This document shows, in pieces, positions 5,900 to 13,121 of a stretch of 22,111 nucleotides of DNA. The stretch is from the IMG/VR virus record IMGVR_UViG_3300040944_000007, positions 1 through 22,111 of that record, one strand, 5' to 3'. The notes beneath the pieces are model-generated. The model did not search any database. It saw nothing but the letters and a program-made list of their open reading frames with translations, and was not told the origin of the DNA. Each line of letters opens with the position of its first letter. The stretch's first letter is position 1. A program made the position numbers and the translations under genes. This DNA is from a virus.

Positions 5900-6196
5900 C
5901 TACCCGAGCATCAACTCCTGACAGGTGTAGAGCCCCGAGAGCAGCCGAGGGATGACGTAGTCGCCCAGAGTCCAGCCAGCAGCGTCCCGGCCGGAGATGA
6001 CGACGAGGCCAGCTTGGTCGACTCCGATCACGGAGTAGTTGCCGGGCAGGTAGGCCGCCACCTTCTCGACGCTCACGTCGTGCGCCGGGCCGACGACAGC
6101 TCGGCGAACGAGCCGGTCGCAGGAGGGGCAGCGGTTGTGGGAGATGACGTCATCGTGGATGCCACAGTGGACCTCCAGGGCGAGAGCGGAGGTCAC
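5900..6196 (-). CDS. small protein with N-terminal Cys/His motif
   Basis: GTG 6196 overlaps the TGA of the DUF932 gene (GTGA). The 98-residue product has HCGIHDDVISHNRCPSCDRL near residues 10-29, a likely zinc ribbon or knuckle, followed by an alpha/beta region with VEKVAAYLPGNYSVIGVDQA and ISGRDAAGWTLGDYVIPRL. The frame extends upstream without a stop, but that portion overlaps the DUF932 gene and has no ribosome-binding site. No family is recognised. Confidence 0.65.
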   Translation of the reverse strand: MTSALALEVHCGIHDDVISHNRCPSCDRLVRRAVVGPAHDVSVEKVAAYLPGNYSVIGVDQAGLVVISGRDAAGWTLGDYVIPRLLSGLYTCQELMLG

Positions 6197-7440
6197 GCCG
6201 CCACCGCGATGTCCAGGGCCTTCATGGCTGCCAGTTCGAGGTCGTAGGCGACGTCCGGGTTGCTCACCGTCTGGGCAAAGCTCGTGACGGCCTGCATGAC
6301 GCCACCGGCCGTGACCTGCCCTCCGGCGATGAAGTGAGCCAGCACGCCCTCGCGCTGCTCGTCGGTGAAGCTGAGCTGCTTCGAGACGATCTCGATGACC
6401 TGGGCCGGGTTCTCGATCCGCTTCGATGCCTTCGCCTCGATCTTCGAGAGCGCCTTCTCGACGTACTCGGGGTCCAGGAACGCCTTGACGGCATCGCGCG
6501 CCTGGGCGGTGACGAGAGCGAGCGCCTTCTGTTGCGTGTCGGTGCTCCAGTCGACGATCCCGTGCTCCAGCTTGCCCGCAAGGTGGATGCGCTCGAAGGC
6601 GTCGGCCTCGATCATCACTCCGTTCGCGCAAGCCAGGAGCAGGAAGCGCGGGCCGAGCGAGAACGCCGAGCCGCCCGTCTCTCCGTTGGTGAGGACGAGG
6701 CCAGCGCAGACGCCGTTCGAGTCGACGCCGTAGCGGTCCTGGAGCGCCTGCGGGAGCTGGCCGGGTGCGTAGAAGCCGGAGCTGTTGCCCTCGTGGTGGT
6801 AGACCCCCTCGCCTCCGAAGGGCGAGCGATAGTTGGCGAGGAGCTGCGGCGAGTTGCGGAAGATCTCCGGGGCGGCGAGGTTCACCCGCATGCGCGTCTC
6901 GGTGAGGTCGCAGCCGAGGACTTCGACCTGGGTGCCGGTCTCGTAGATGCCAGCGAGCGCGGCCGTGAGCACGTCGAAGTTCTCGATGATCATGTACCGG
7001 TCCGAGAGCACCGCTCGGAGGACGCCGCGCTCTCCAGGGTCACCCTGGAAGCAGCGAGCCATGACGGTGCGCTTGTCGGGCTCAGCGAAGTAGGTCGGGG
7101 CGATGCTCCCGTCCTCCTGCTCTGCCGCTCCCGAGACTAGGCCGTGTATCCAGCCGTTGACGTTCTCGTCGTAGAGGTCGGGGCGCTCTGCTCGCATCCG
7201 GCGCAGATACTTGACGGGGATACCGAGCTTGTCTGCCAGGTGGCCGTCGGCGATCGCCGTCGGGGTGAACTCAGCTCCGGCGTCGTCGAAGACCGACGTC
7301 CCGGCGACGGAGAACGTGCCCCCGCGCGACCGGAGACCGGTGATCGGTCCGACGATGTCGAGCTTCGCCGCCTGCTGCTCCTTGAGGATGCGAGCGAGGC
7401 CGGCCATGTTCGTGTTGCGTGCTTCGAGTTGGACTGTCAT
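6193..7440 (-). CDS. DUF932 (phage/plasmid-type) protein
   Basis: A 415-residue protein starting at ATG 7440, with GGAAGGAG five bases before it. Its sequence matches the DUF932 family, common on phages and plasmids and of unknown biochemical function: an N-terminal region with LGIPVKYLRRMRAERPDLYD, a middle with VLRAVLSDRYMIIENFDVLT, LGCDLTETRMRVNLAAPEIF and FSLGPRFLLLACANGVMIEA, and a helical C-terminal part. The length is typical. The gene follows a 79-base leader with stable hairpins and is followed by a GTGA-coupled small gene and a terminator, so it forms its own regulated unit. Confidence 0.8.
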   Translation of the reverse strand: MTVQLEARNTNMAGLARILKEQQAAKLDIVGPITGLRSRGGTFSVAGTSVFDDAGAEFTPTAIADGHLADKLGIPVKYLRRMRAERPDLYDENVNGWIHGLVSGAAEQEDGSIAPTYFAEPDKRTVMARCFQGDPGERGVLRAVLSDRYMIIENFDVLTAALAGIYETGTQVEVLGCDLTETRMRVNLAAPEIFRNSPQLLANYRSPFGGEGVYHHEGNSSGFYAPGQLPQALQDRYGVDSNGVCAGLVLTNGETGGSAFSLGPRFLLLACANGVMIEADAFERIHLAGKLEHGIVDWSTDTQQKALALVTAQARDAVKAFLDPEYVEKALSKIEAKASKRIENPAQVIEIVSKQLSFTDEQREGVLAHFIAGGQVTAGGVMQAVTSFAQTVSNPDVAYDLELAAMKALDIAVAA

Positions 7441-7457
7441 TGCCTCTCCTTCCAAGC

Positions 7458-7515
7458 GTCGGCGGGAGTGCCGACACGGATCGAGACGAACCGAAGCTCG
7501 TCTCTCACCGTGTCG
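7458..7515 (-). promoter_or_regulatory. structured leader: two mutually exclusive hairpins before the DUF932 gene
   Basis: On the minus-strand RNA a long hairpin forms between 7515 and 7472: an 8-bp lower stem (7508-7515 with 7472-7479), a 3x3 internal loop, then a 9-pair upper stem including one G-U pair (7496-7504 with 7483-7491), closed by a C(UUCG)G tetraloop. A second hairpin, stem GUCGGC/GCCGAC (7475-7470 with 7463-7458), uses four bases of the first hairpin's lower stem and ends next to the ribosome-binding site. The two cannot form fully together. This suggests attenuation or control of translation, though no ligand is known. Confidence 0.5.
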
Positions 7516-7519
7516 AAGC

Positions 7520-7981
7520 TCACGACTTCCTGGCTTCGGCTTCTTGCGCGTGGATGCAGGTCGACGTGCAGCGCTCCGAGGGCTGGTGATAGATCGCTTC
7601 GAGTTCGGCGTGGATCTCTCGACGTCGATCGACGACGCCCGAGACTCGACGGTCGGAGCGCTCGCCTCGCATCGGGTCAGCGAACGGGCCGTGGCGGTGC
7701 CACCACAGGCCTTCTCGGACTCGACGGTCGCCCTTGCGACGAGCGCGCGCCCAGGGGCGACGACGCTCGCGCCTCTGCGGATCGGCGTCCGGCCAGACGA
7801 TCCACTGCTCGCCCGTGACGGTGTTCGTGATCATCGAGGGCAGGCGGCCTTCCCCAGCGTAGAGAAGCGCTCGCTCTCGCGCCTCCTCGAAGGTCTCGAC
7901 GAGCGTCTGGCGGAAGCACGAGTAGCTCGTGACCTTGAAGGGGTGAGTGGAGTCGGGGTTCGCCGAGTCGAGCACCCTCAC
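7520..7981 (-). CDS. charged protein of unknown function
   Basis: A 153-residue product from GTG 7981 (GTGA overlap). The N-terminal half has a compact alpha/beta region (FKVTSYSCFRQTLVETFEEA; LPSMITNTVTGEQWIVWPDA), then a very basic stretch (RERRRPWARARRKGDRRVRE) and a C-terminal CTSTCIHAQEAEA segment. The basic block could contact nucleic acid. No family is recognised. The gene ends four bases before the hairpin leader of the DUF932 gene. Confidence 0.6.
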   Translation of the reverse strand: MRVLDSANPDSTHPFKVTSYSCFRQTLVETFEEARERALLYAGEGRLPSMITNTVTGEQWIVWPDADPQRRERRRPWARARRKGDRRVREGLWWHRHGPFADPMRGERSDRRVSGVVDRRREIHAELEAIYHQPSERCTSTCIHAQEAEARKS

Positions 7982-8271
7982 GACTTCGCCCAAGCCTTGC
8001 GGACGTTCTTGAACTGGTGGACGAGCACCCAGACGATGAGGGCCAGAGCGGCGATGATGCCGACCGGCCCGTAGGGCGACACGGCGGCTGCTACGCCCGT
8101 GACGACGAGGACGATAGAGATGGCTCGAATGGTCGCCGCCACGGCGCCAGGCGCTCGTGTGGGCGGCTGTGGAGCAGCCGTAGGGCGAACGCCCTGGGCT
8201 GCGAGCAGTTCGTGCCCTCGGGCGACGAGCTGGGCTCTCCGCTGAGCAGAGGCTGGGTCGATGGCGGTCAT
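7978..8271 (-). CDS. two-helix membrane protein
   Basis: A 97-residue product from ATG 8271 (ATGA overlap with the previous gene). After a soluble N-terminus (MTAIDPASAQRRAQLVARGH) with a proline-rich linker come two hydrophobic segments, at about residues 49-68 (IRAISIVLVVTGVAAAVSPY) and 71-89 (VGIIAALALIVWVLVHQFK), and a basic tail. Such small membrane proteins are common in phage early regions; function is unknown. Confidence 0.65.
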   Translation of the reverse strand: MTAIDPASAQRRAQLVARGHELLAAQGVRPTAAPQPPTRAPGAVAATIRAISIVLVVTGVAAAVSPYGPVGIIAALALIVWVLVHQFKNVRKAWAKS

Positions 8272-8627
8272 GACTGGACCTTGCAGTCTCCCGGGTGCCA
8301 CGCCTGCAAGCAGAAGAGGCACGGAGCCGGTTGGGGGTCGATGTAGCCTCGCTCGATCGGCGGGGTCTCGTAGACGGTGAGCCCGTTGACCTTCTTGCCC
8401 TTCGAGTTGATGACCGAGACGACCTCGAAGCGGCGCTGGATGCCGTCGCGCTCGCGGTCGACGATGCGCCGAGCGATCGTCCAGCCCTGCTTGAGGGGCA
8501 GGTAGGGGATGAACGCCGTCGTGGCTGCATCGAGCGAAGGGAACAGCTTGTGCTCGATGTTGACCGGCGTGTGGATCGTGTAGCACCGGAGCCGCTGGCT
8601 CTCGGTGAGGGTGGCGGTTGGTTCCAT
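8268..8627 (-). CDS. protein of unknown function (119 aa)
   Basis: The start is ATG 8627, preceded by the strong, recurrent site CTTGGAAGGAG. The product has a basic beta-rich middle (ARRIVDRERDGIQRRFEVVS, then VINSKGKKVNGLTVYETPP) and a C-terminal CLFCLQAWHPGDC, a C-x2-C...C pattern. It follows the helicase gene and a conserved intergenic motif. No family is recognised. Confidence 0.65.
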   Translation of the reverse strand: MEPTATLTESQRLRCYTIHTPVNIEHKLFPSLDAATTAFIPYLPLKQGWTIARRIVDRERDGIQRRFEVVSVINSKGKKVNGLTVYETPPIERGYIDPQPAPCLFCLQAWHPGDCKVQS

Positions 8628-8641
8628 GTCTCTCCTTCCAA

Positions 8642-8662
8642 GTGGGTGCTAGTGGACTTTAG
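8642..8662 (-). promoter_or_regulatory. conserved start-associated motif, copy 1
   Basis: The minus strand reads CTAAAGTCCACTAGC directly after the helicase stop codon, then nine bases later GGAAGGAG. The same core AAAGTCCMCTAGC occurs near 16325 and 20278, each time just upstream of a ribosome-binding site. It could be a promoter -10 region (TAAAGT) or a protein-binding site; no -35 is convincing. Confidence 0.45.
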
Positions 8663-8664
8663 CT

Positions 8665-11142
8665 CTACGATGCGCGGGCGCCGCAGATCGGGCACTCCTC
8701 GCCGGGCTGGCTCTCGCGAGCCAGCGGGGCCTTGCAGGTCTGGCAGATCGGGTCGGAGTCGGTGACTCGCTCAGGGGCCAGCGTCTCGAACTCGGCTTCG
8801 ATCTCGACGTCGTCCTCCGGCGCCGGAGCTGCGTCGCCGAGCACGAAGGCCAGAGCGCCGCAGATCGAGTCGTCCAGGTGGCGGCGCGCTCTCGTGGCCG
8901 CGACGTAGAGGAGCCGAAGCTCGCTCGGCGAGGGCTCCCCGCCATCCTTCGGCGTCGAGAAGTCGCTGCCGAGCCGAACGACGTCCCACTCCCGGCCCTT
9001 GGCCTTGTGGGCGGTCGATACAACGATGTCGGCGTCCTCCTCCTTGGCGGTGGAGTTGACCAGGTCGATGATCGTCTGCGCCCCGTACTCGTCGATGATC
9101 TTGACCATCAGCCGCAGCTCGTCGCCGTTCGGATCGAGGTCGGCGTAGTCGCGAACCTCGGTCCAGGTGGCGAAGCACGCCAGCTCCGGGTGCTCCGTGC
9201 GCCTCGGTGGCGTCGCCTGGAGATCGAGAGCAGCTCGGCAGAAGGAGGCGATGTCGCTCCCGCCGCCCATCAGGTGCACTCGGCGGCCTCGGCCGACCTC
9301 TCGGAGAGCGAAGTCGATGGCTCCGGCGTTCGTGCGGCTGAGGTACGCCTTCGGGTCGTCGTGCGGTCCGACGGCGCTCTCGTAGGGGGCTCTGCCGGTG
9401 AGCCGAAGCTCAGCTCCGGGGATGCGGGCCAGGATGACGTTCGCCACGTCGGCGATCGGCTGGCCGAAGCGGAAGCTGTTGGTCAGGAAGGTGCGGTTCC
9501 CGTCGACGCTGGCGAGGGCGTTGACTGCGCCGCGCCAGTCGTAGATCTGCTGGCAGTTGTGCGTCACGATCCCGTCGGCGACATAGGTGTGGTCATCCTC
9601 AACCCTCATGGAGTAGACGGTGCCAGCAAAGAACGGGGAACGGTAGCTCCCGGCGTTCTCGATACGGCTCCAATGGCGCTCGCCTTCGCCGCCCCTCTTC
9701 GCTGCTTCATCCGGAGTTAGAACGCTCATGCCGTCCATGATGTTGCAGGCTCGGGTCACGAGCGCGCGCCGCAACATCAGGTTCCCGTTCGAAGGGTCCC
9801 ACAGTGGGAACCTGATGTCCCTGCCATCCTCCGCCAGCGCCTTAGCGGCCCGGTTGCTGTTGTCGCCTACCATCTCCCAGAACGTCCGCACGTCCACGAG
9901 ATGCGTGAGCGTCGGCTCGAATGTCCAGGTCGGGATCCCGAACTCGTGTGCTGTAAAGGCTTCCGCGAGTGCAGCCCCATCAGCTGAACTCCACATCGAC
10001 AGAATCCACAGGGCGTCCGCCCCTTCTGCCTGCGCTCGAAGGACAGGACCGAATCCTCGGCCGTAGTGCGCCTGGCAGCGTCCGATGCGGTACTGACTGC
10101 CACGGCGCATCATGTAGACAAGGTGTTGATTATCGAATGCGCCACGCAGGCGCACGATGACTCGATGATCGGGCGTATACCGAGTCACGCGACCAGCCGC
10201 CTTCACGACAACCAGGTCACCCCTGTACGGACGCTCGGAGACGCCTAGAACCTTCTTGCCTCGCAGATGCAGGTAAGAACGGGCTACGTCATATGCGACC
10301 ACTACGTCACCAGCCTGAATCTGTTCGATGGGTCGCTCCTCAATCACCGTGGCCTGTTGGCCCGATCCGGCGGTAATCACTACCTGTACCATCGTCCCGG
10401 CAGGTTGGCAGCTGTCGCCGACGAAGACGACTTGGCACTGCTGCTGGGAGACGATCGAGAGCATCACCGGGTCGGCGTCCTGGGCCTCGTCGAAGAGGAT
10501 GAAGTCGACCGGGATGACCGGGTGGTTCAGCTCCCAGAGCTTGAGGTAGCAGTCGTGCGTGAACGGCAGCGAGCCGTGAGGGTTCGCGAGGTCGTCCCAT
10601 GCTGCGACCAGAGCTGGAGCGAGCGCTCGACGAACCTCTCGGTTGTTCGACCAGCCCCGGCGACCTTCGAGCGGGGCGTCGATGCCGTCGATGTAGGGCA
10701 CGTGGTCGATCGAGATGACCCGGTCGGCCGAGTGCGAGAAGTTGCGGGTCGCCTTGATGACGAGCCCGGCGAGGTAGCCCGGCGAGAGCCGCCGAGCCGC
10801 CCCGTCGACCTGGATCGTGAGCGGGTCGATGCGGAGGCGCCGAGCGATCTCGTCGCCCCGCATGCGGACGGTCGGGAGGCGGTGCTTGTAGCGCACGCCG
10901 GTCGACCGGAAGGCCAGCGAGTGAGCCGTCGAGGCGTTCACGTTCGCTGGCATCTTGGCTTTGGCGTCCTCGACGATCGACTTGTTGAAAGCGACGTACT
11001 GGCCGCGCTTCGAGGTCGACTCGGCGATGGCGATGAGCGTCGAGGTCTTGCCGGTCCCGGCTCCGGCCTCGATCGCGAGAGAGGCGCCGGTCGCGAACAG
11101 GCGAACGGCGTCCCTCTGCTCTGCGGTGAGTTCGTGGCTCAC
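8665..11142 (-). CDS. UvrD/Rep-family superfamily 1 helicase interrupted by an intein
   Basis: An 825-codon gene whose mature helicase is 540 residues. It translocates on and unwinds DNA, presumably in phage replication or recombination. Walker A is AGAGTGKTS (26-34), motif II FDEAQD (217-222), motif III GDS|CQQIYDWRGA (split by the intein after residue 244), motif V VSTAHKAKGREWD (708-720), motif VI LLYVAATRARRHL (744-756). A C-terminal zinc ribbon has C800, C803, C817, C820. GTG 11142 overlaps the stop of the 47-residue gene. The intein spans residues 245-529. Confidence 0.9.
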   Translation of the reverse strand: MSHELTAEQRDAVRLFATGASLAIEAGAGTGKTSTLIAIAESTSKRGQYVAFNKSIVEDAKAKMPANVNASTAHSLAFRSTGVRYKHRLPTVRMRGDEIARRLRIDPLTIQVDGAARRLSPGYLAGLVIKATRNFSHSADRVISIDHVPYIDGIDAPLEGRRGWSNNREVRRALAPALVAAWDDLANPHGSLPFTHDCYLKLWELNHPVIPVDFILFDEAQDADPVMLSIVSQQQCQVVFVGDSCQPAGTMVQVVITAGSGQQATVIEERPIEQIQAGDVVVAYDVARSYLHLRGKKVLGVSERPYRGDLVVVKAAGRVTRYTPDHRVIVRLRGAFDNQHLVYMMRRGSQYRIGRCQAHYGRGFGPVLRAQAEGADALWILSMWSSADGAALAEAFTAHEFGIPTWTFEPTLTHLVDVRTFWEMVGDNSNRAAKALAEDGRDIRFPLWDPSNGNLMLRRALVTRACNIMDGMSVLTPDEAAKRGGEGERHWSRIENAGSYRSPFFAGTVYSMRVEDDHTYVADGIVTHNCQQIYDWRGAVNALASVDGNRTFLTNSFRFGQPIADVANVILARIPGAELRLTGRAPYESAVGPHDDPKAYLSRTNAGAIDFALREVGRGRRVHLMGGGSDIASFCRAALDLQATPPRRTEHPELACFATWTEVRDYADLDPNGDELRLMVKIIDEYGAQTIIDLVNSTAKEEDADIVVSTAHKAKGREWDVVRLGSDFSTPKDGGEPSPSELRLLYVAATRARRHLDDSICGALAFVLGDAAPAPEDDVEIEAEFETLAPERVTDSDPICQTCKAPLARESQPGEECPICGARAS
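9556..10410 (-). other. intein (285 residues) in helicase motif III
   Basis: The insert begins with Cys245 (CQPAGTMVQV, block A) and ends with VADGIVTHN (block G) followed by Cys+1 (CQQIYDWRG). Block B is RYTPDHRV with T323 and H326; block F is YSMRVEDDHTYVA. Removing it restores an uninterrupted GDSCQQIYDWRGA motif. All the expected splicing residues are present, so it is probably active. The middle (LVYMMRRGSQYRIG, a downstream Arg and E394) has an order of residues loosely like GIY-YIG nucleases; no LAGLIDADG motif is visible. The codon use in this part looks less GC-biased than the flanking helicase, consistent with later acquisition. Confidence 0.92.
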
Positions 11143-11282
11143 GAGTGGGCCTCGATCTCGTCGTACTCAGCGTCGGCCTCAGCGACCTGGAGCGCCAGCT
11201 CGTACTCGCCACGGAGGACGAGGAGCTGGACGGCGTTCGGTCGCCGGAGGATCGAGCTGAGTTCCTTCGCTGCGATGGCCAT
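11139..11282 (-). CDS. small acidic protein before the helicase (47 aa)
   Basis: ATG 11282 has a strong ribosome-binding site (CTTGGAAGGAG, seven bases upstream). The 47-residue product begins MAIAAKELSSILRRPNAVQL and continues with an acidic helix (EADAEYDEIEA). The TGA overlaps the helicase GTG (GTGA), so ribosomes finishing it would reinitiate on the helicase message. It may therefore act both as a product and as the translation-coupling leader for the helicase. No family is recognised. Confidence 0.65.
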   Translation of the reverse strand: MAIAAKELSSILRRPNAVQLLVLRGEYELALQVAEADAEYDEIEAHS

Positions 11283-11308
11283 GTGGCTTCTCCTTCCAAG
11301 AGTTGATG

Positions 11309-11351
11309 CGCCAAGGTTAGCAGATGCCGTCGAGAAAGTCTAGACGGCGGG
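11309..11351 (-). repeat. 43-bp direct repeat, copy 1 (hairpin plus extended -10 promoter)
   Basis: Identical over 43 bp to 13646-13688. Read on the minus strand it starts in the last codons of the HTH gene (giving PAV and a TAG stop), forms a hairpin of two 9-base arms with one mismatch and a 3-base loop (11350-11330), and ends with TGCTAACCT (11322-11314), an extended -10 box. TAGACT lies 17 bases before TAACCT and could serve as -35. The predicted transcript has a leader of about 20-25 bases with a strong ribosome-binding site before the 47-residue gene. Confidence 0.8.
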
Positions 11352-11588
11352 GTCCTCCGAGCTGGCCGGAGCTGGCAGCCGCCCCGTCTCTCGCGCCCAG
11401 GTCTCGATGTCGCTCCAGTCCCACGCCGGGCGACCTCCAACGGTCCAGCGCTGCTTCGGGAACGTCGTCCCGATGTAGCGCCACTGGTCGGCGGTCTGAC
11501 GCTTGACGCCCAGGCGCTCGGCGATCTCGACGAGACCGACCGGCTCGGCGTGGTTGAGGCAGCAGCGGCCTTCGAAGCAGCGGGTCAT
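11340..11588 (-). CDS. AlpA/MerR-type helix-turn-helix protein
   Basis: An 82-residue protein from ATG 11588 (ATGA overlap). The segment VGLVEIAERLGVKRQTADQW, then RWTVGGRPAWDWSDIETWAR is the pattern of small excisionase/AlpA-like DNA-binding domains (HTH plus 'W.. I..W'). Such proteins act as recombination directionality factors or transcription regulators. With no integrase in the window a regulatory role is more likely. Two cysteine pairs near the N-terminus (CFEGRCC) are unusual. Its last codons lie in the 43-bp repeat. Confidence 0.75.
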   Translation of the reverse strand: MTRCFEGRCCLNHAEPVGLVEIAERLGVKRQTADQWRYIGTTFPKQRWTVGGRPAWDWSDIETWARETGRLPAPASSEDPAV

Positions 11589-12643
11589 GACTGGTCCTCC
11601 TCAGGGTCGTCCAGGTGCATCAGGAACGAGGCGACGTCGTCCCAGCGGCGGGAAGCCTCGACGAGAACCTCTCGGTCGGACGCCTCGATGCTCACGGCCT
11701 CCTCCCAGAGGTCGGCGTCCCGGCACTCCTCGATCTCGTCGCGGATGAGGTCGACCATCGTCGCCGGTTCGAGGGCGTCCAGCTCCCAGCACTCCTCGCC
11801 GTACTCGGCGAGGTAGCCAGCGGAGCGGCTGTCGGTGAGCTTCGTCGGGTTGGGCGGCGGGTTGTACTCGTCGACCTGGTCCATGTTGAGGGCGATCCGC
11901 TTGATCTGGAGCGCCGGTCGGCCGTCGCAGTCGGCGTCCATCGACTCCCACAGCTCGCGGCGAGAGACCACGAACTCGCCCTCGTCGTTCTCGTGGCCGA
12001 GCCCTCTCGCCTCCATGTTCTCGCTGCGGGCGTTGAAGTAGTCCCGCTCGATGAACAGCTCCAGGCGGTCCCGGATGTCGCGAGTCATGTCGATGCCGCT
12101 CGGATCGTGGTCGCCCAGGTGGAGGATCACGACAGACTGCCCTCCGGCGATGTAGCTGCCGAGCCGCTGAGCAGCTCCCCAGACCTCCGACTGGCTCGTG
12201 TAGCCACGGCAGGAGAAGTAGGGGACGTCCTCAGCGGGGCAGATGGCTTCGAGGACGCCGATCAGGGCGTCCTTCTCGATCCAGACTTCGACTCGGTTGG
12301 GTTGGCTGGCCCACTTGTCGGTACGGAACGAGCGCGCGGCCGAGGCCACCCGAGCACTCAGGTCGTCCCAGTGCTGGAGGTCTCGCAGCTCGCGAGTGCG
12401 GTCGACGATGAAGTCCCAGTCGAGAGCCCCGGCCAGCCGAGCATCGTTGATGATCGAGCCGAGCCGGGAGTACTCGCTTTGGCGGTTCGGGATGAACCCC
12501 CGCGAGACGAACTGGTAGTAGAGCTGGCGAAGCGTCAGATCGAGCCCTTGCGCCTGGTAGGCGCGGCAGATCCGGTTCGCCTGCGTGATGACGTCGAGGG
12601 TCGCTGGAGAGAACTTCTTGGGGGTGTAGCAGATGCGCGTCAC
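11585..12643 (-). CDS. TOPRIM protein resembling Spo11/topoisomerase VI subunit A (Mini-A-like)
   Basis: A 352-residue protein from GTG 12643 (GTGA overlap). Residues 36-50, LTLRQLYYQFVSRGF (Y42, Y43), resemble the winged-helix active site of Spo11/TopoVI-A, where a tyrosine in T-x-R-x-x-Y-Y attacks DNA. A TOPRIM domain follows: E123 in EVWIEKDAL and the D-x-D pair D178/D180 in HLGDHDPSGIDM, which bind metal. WELDALEP (286-293) is a further conserved block. Phage and plasmid 'Mini-A' proteins are stand-alone relatives of TopoVI-A. Their role is unknown; making or processing DNA breaks in recombination or replication is plausible. No B-subunit ATPase is seen in the window. Confidence 0.7.
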   Translation of the reverse strand: MTRICYTPKKFSPATLDVITQANRICRAYQAQGLDLTLRQLYYQFVSRGFIPNRQSEYSRLGSIINDARLAGALDWDFIVDRTRELRDLQHWDDLSARVASAARSFRTDKWASQPNRVEVWIEKDALIGVLEAICPAEDVPYFSCRGYTSQSEVWGAAQRLGSYIAGGQSVVILHLGDHDPSGIDMTRDIRDRLELFIERDYFNARSENMEARGLGHENDEGEFVVSRRELWESMDADCDGRPALQIKRIALNMDQVDEYNPPPNPTKLTDSRSAGYLAEYGEECWELDALEPATMVDLIRDEIEECRDADLWEEAVSIEASDREVLVEASRRWDDVASFLMHLDDPEEDQS

Positions 12644-12897
12644 CGGCCTCCCTCCTTGATCCAGGTGTCAACGACGAAGCCGCCGCACTTCCGCGCTGCG
12701 GCCTCGGCGCTGGCGAGGTTGTCGCTCCGGCGCTCGACCCAGCCGCCCGAGCGGCTCACCGCGAGGTAGCGGCGCATGGAGGTCGTCCGGAGGATGCGGG
12801 CCGGGTCAAGCAGCCCGCCCGGGTAGTTGGGCAGCCGGAAGGTCACGACTCGCGTCGTCACCGTCCGGCGCACTTCGAGGGCTTGGATCGTGGTCAC
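12640..12897 (-). CDS. small protein of unknown function (85 aa)
   Basis: GTG 12897 overlaps the stop of the winged-helix gene (GTGA) and its own stop overlaps the start of the Spo11-like gene, so the three are translated in series. The product is basic with a beta-rich N-terminus (RRTVTTRVVTFRLPNYPGGL) and a helix followed by strands (NLASAEAAARKCGGFVVDTW). No family is recognised. The position makes a partner role for the Spo11-like protein possible, but this is inference. Confidence 0.6.
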   Translation of the reverse strand: MTTIQALEVRRTVTTRVVTFRLPNYPGGLLDPARILRTTSMRRYLAVSRSGGWVERRSDNLASAEAAARKCGGFVVDTWIKEGGR

Positions 12898-13121
12898 TGG
12901 ACGGCCCTCGCTCCCTCAGCCGTGAGGCGGTAGTAGACGCCCTGGCCGGTGCTGTAGCCGTTGCCGTAGACCCGTCGGACCAGGCCGAGCCGGACGAGCG
13001 CCCCCGCCGTCCGGGTGACTCCGTTGACCGGAGCGCCCAGCTCCCGAGCCAGGTGCTTCGGAGAGACCAGCCCTTTCGCCTCAGCGATGACGGCGAGGGC
13101 CCTCTTCATCTGGGCGGTCAT
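12894..13121 (-). CDS. winged-helix (MarR-like) DNA-binding protein
   Basis: A 75-residue product starting at ATG 13121 (TGATG overlap with the upstream stop); GTG codons at 13124 and 13130 are alternative starts. The sequence MTAQMKRALAVIAEAKGLVS, then PKHLARELGAPVNGVTRTAGALVRLGLVRR and YRLTAEGARAVQ has three helices and a wing, as in small MarR/HTH-type transcription regulators. It is coupled to the 85-residue and Spo11-like genes and may regulate this operon. Confidence 0.65.
   Translation of the reverse strand: MTAQMKRALAVIAEAKGLVSPKHLARELGAPVNGVTRTAGALVRLGLVRRVYGNGYSTGQGVYYRLTAEGARAVQ

Noticed and set aside
5900-6631. Longer version of the 98-residue gene
   Set aside because: The extension lies entirely within the DUF932 gene and has no ribosome-binding site; the GTGA overlap gives the natural start.
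9556-10410. LAGLIDADG homing endonuclease in the intein
   Set aside because: No LAGLIDADG-like dodecapeptide is visible in the central region; only a loose GIY-YIG-like order of residues is present, which is not enough for a call.
10267-11343. Plus-strand frame of 358 codons opposite the helicase
   Set aside because: It is antisense to helicase motifs I-III and the intein start and has no ribosome-binding site or recognisable domain.
11615-12769. Plus-strand frame of 384 codons opposite the Spo11-like gene
   Set aside because: Antisense shadow; the minus-strand protein has conserved catalytic motifs, the plus-strand one has none.
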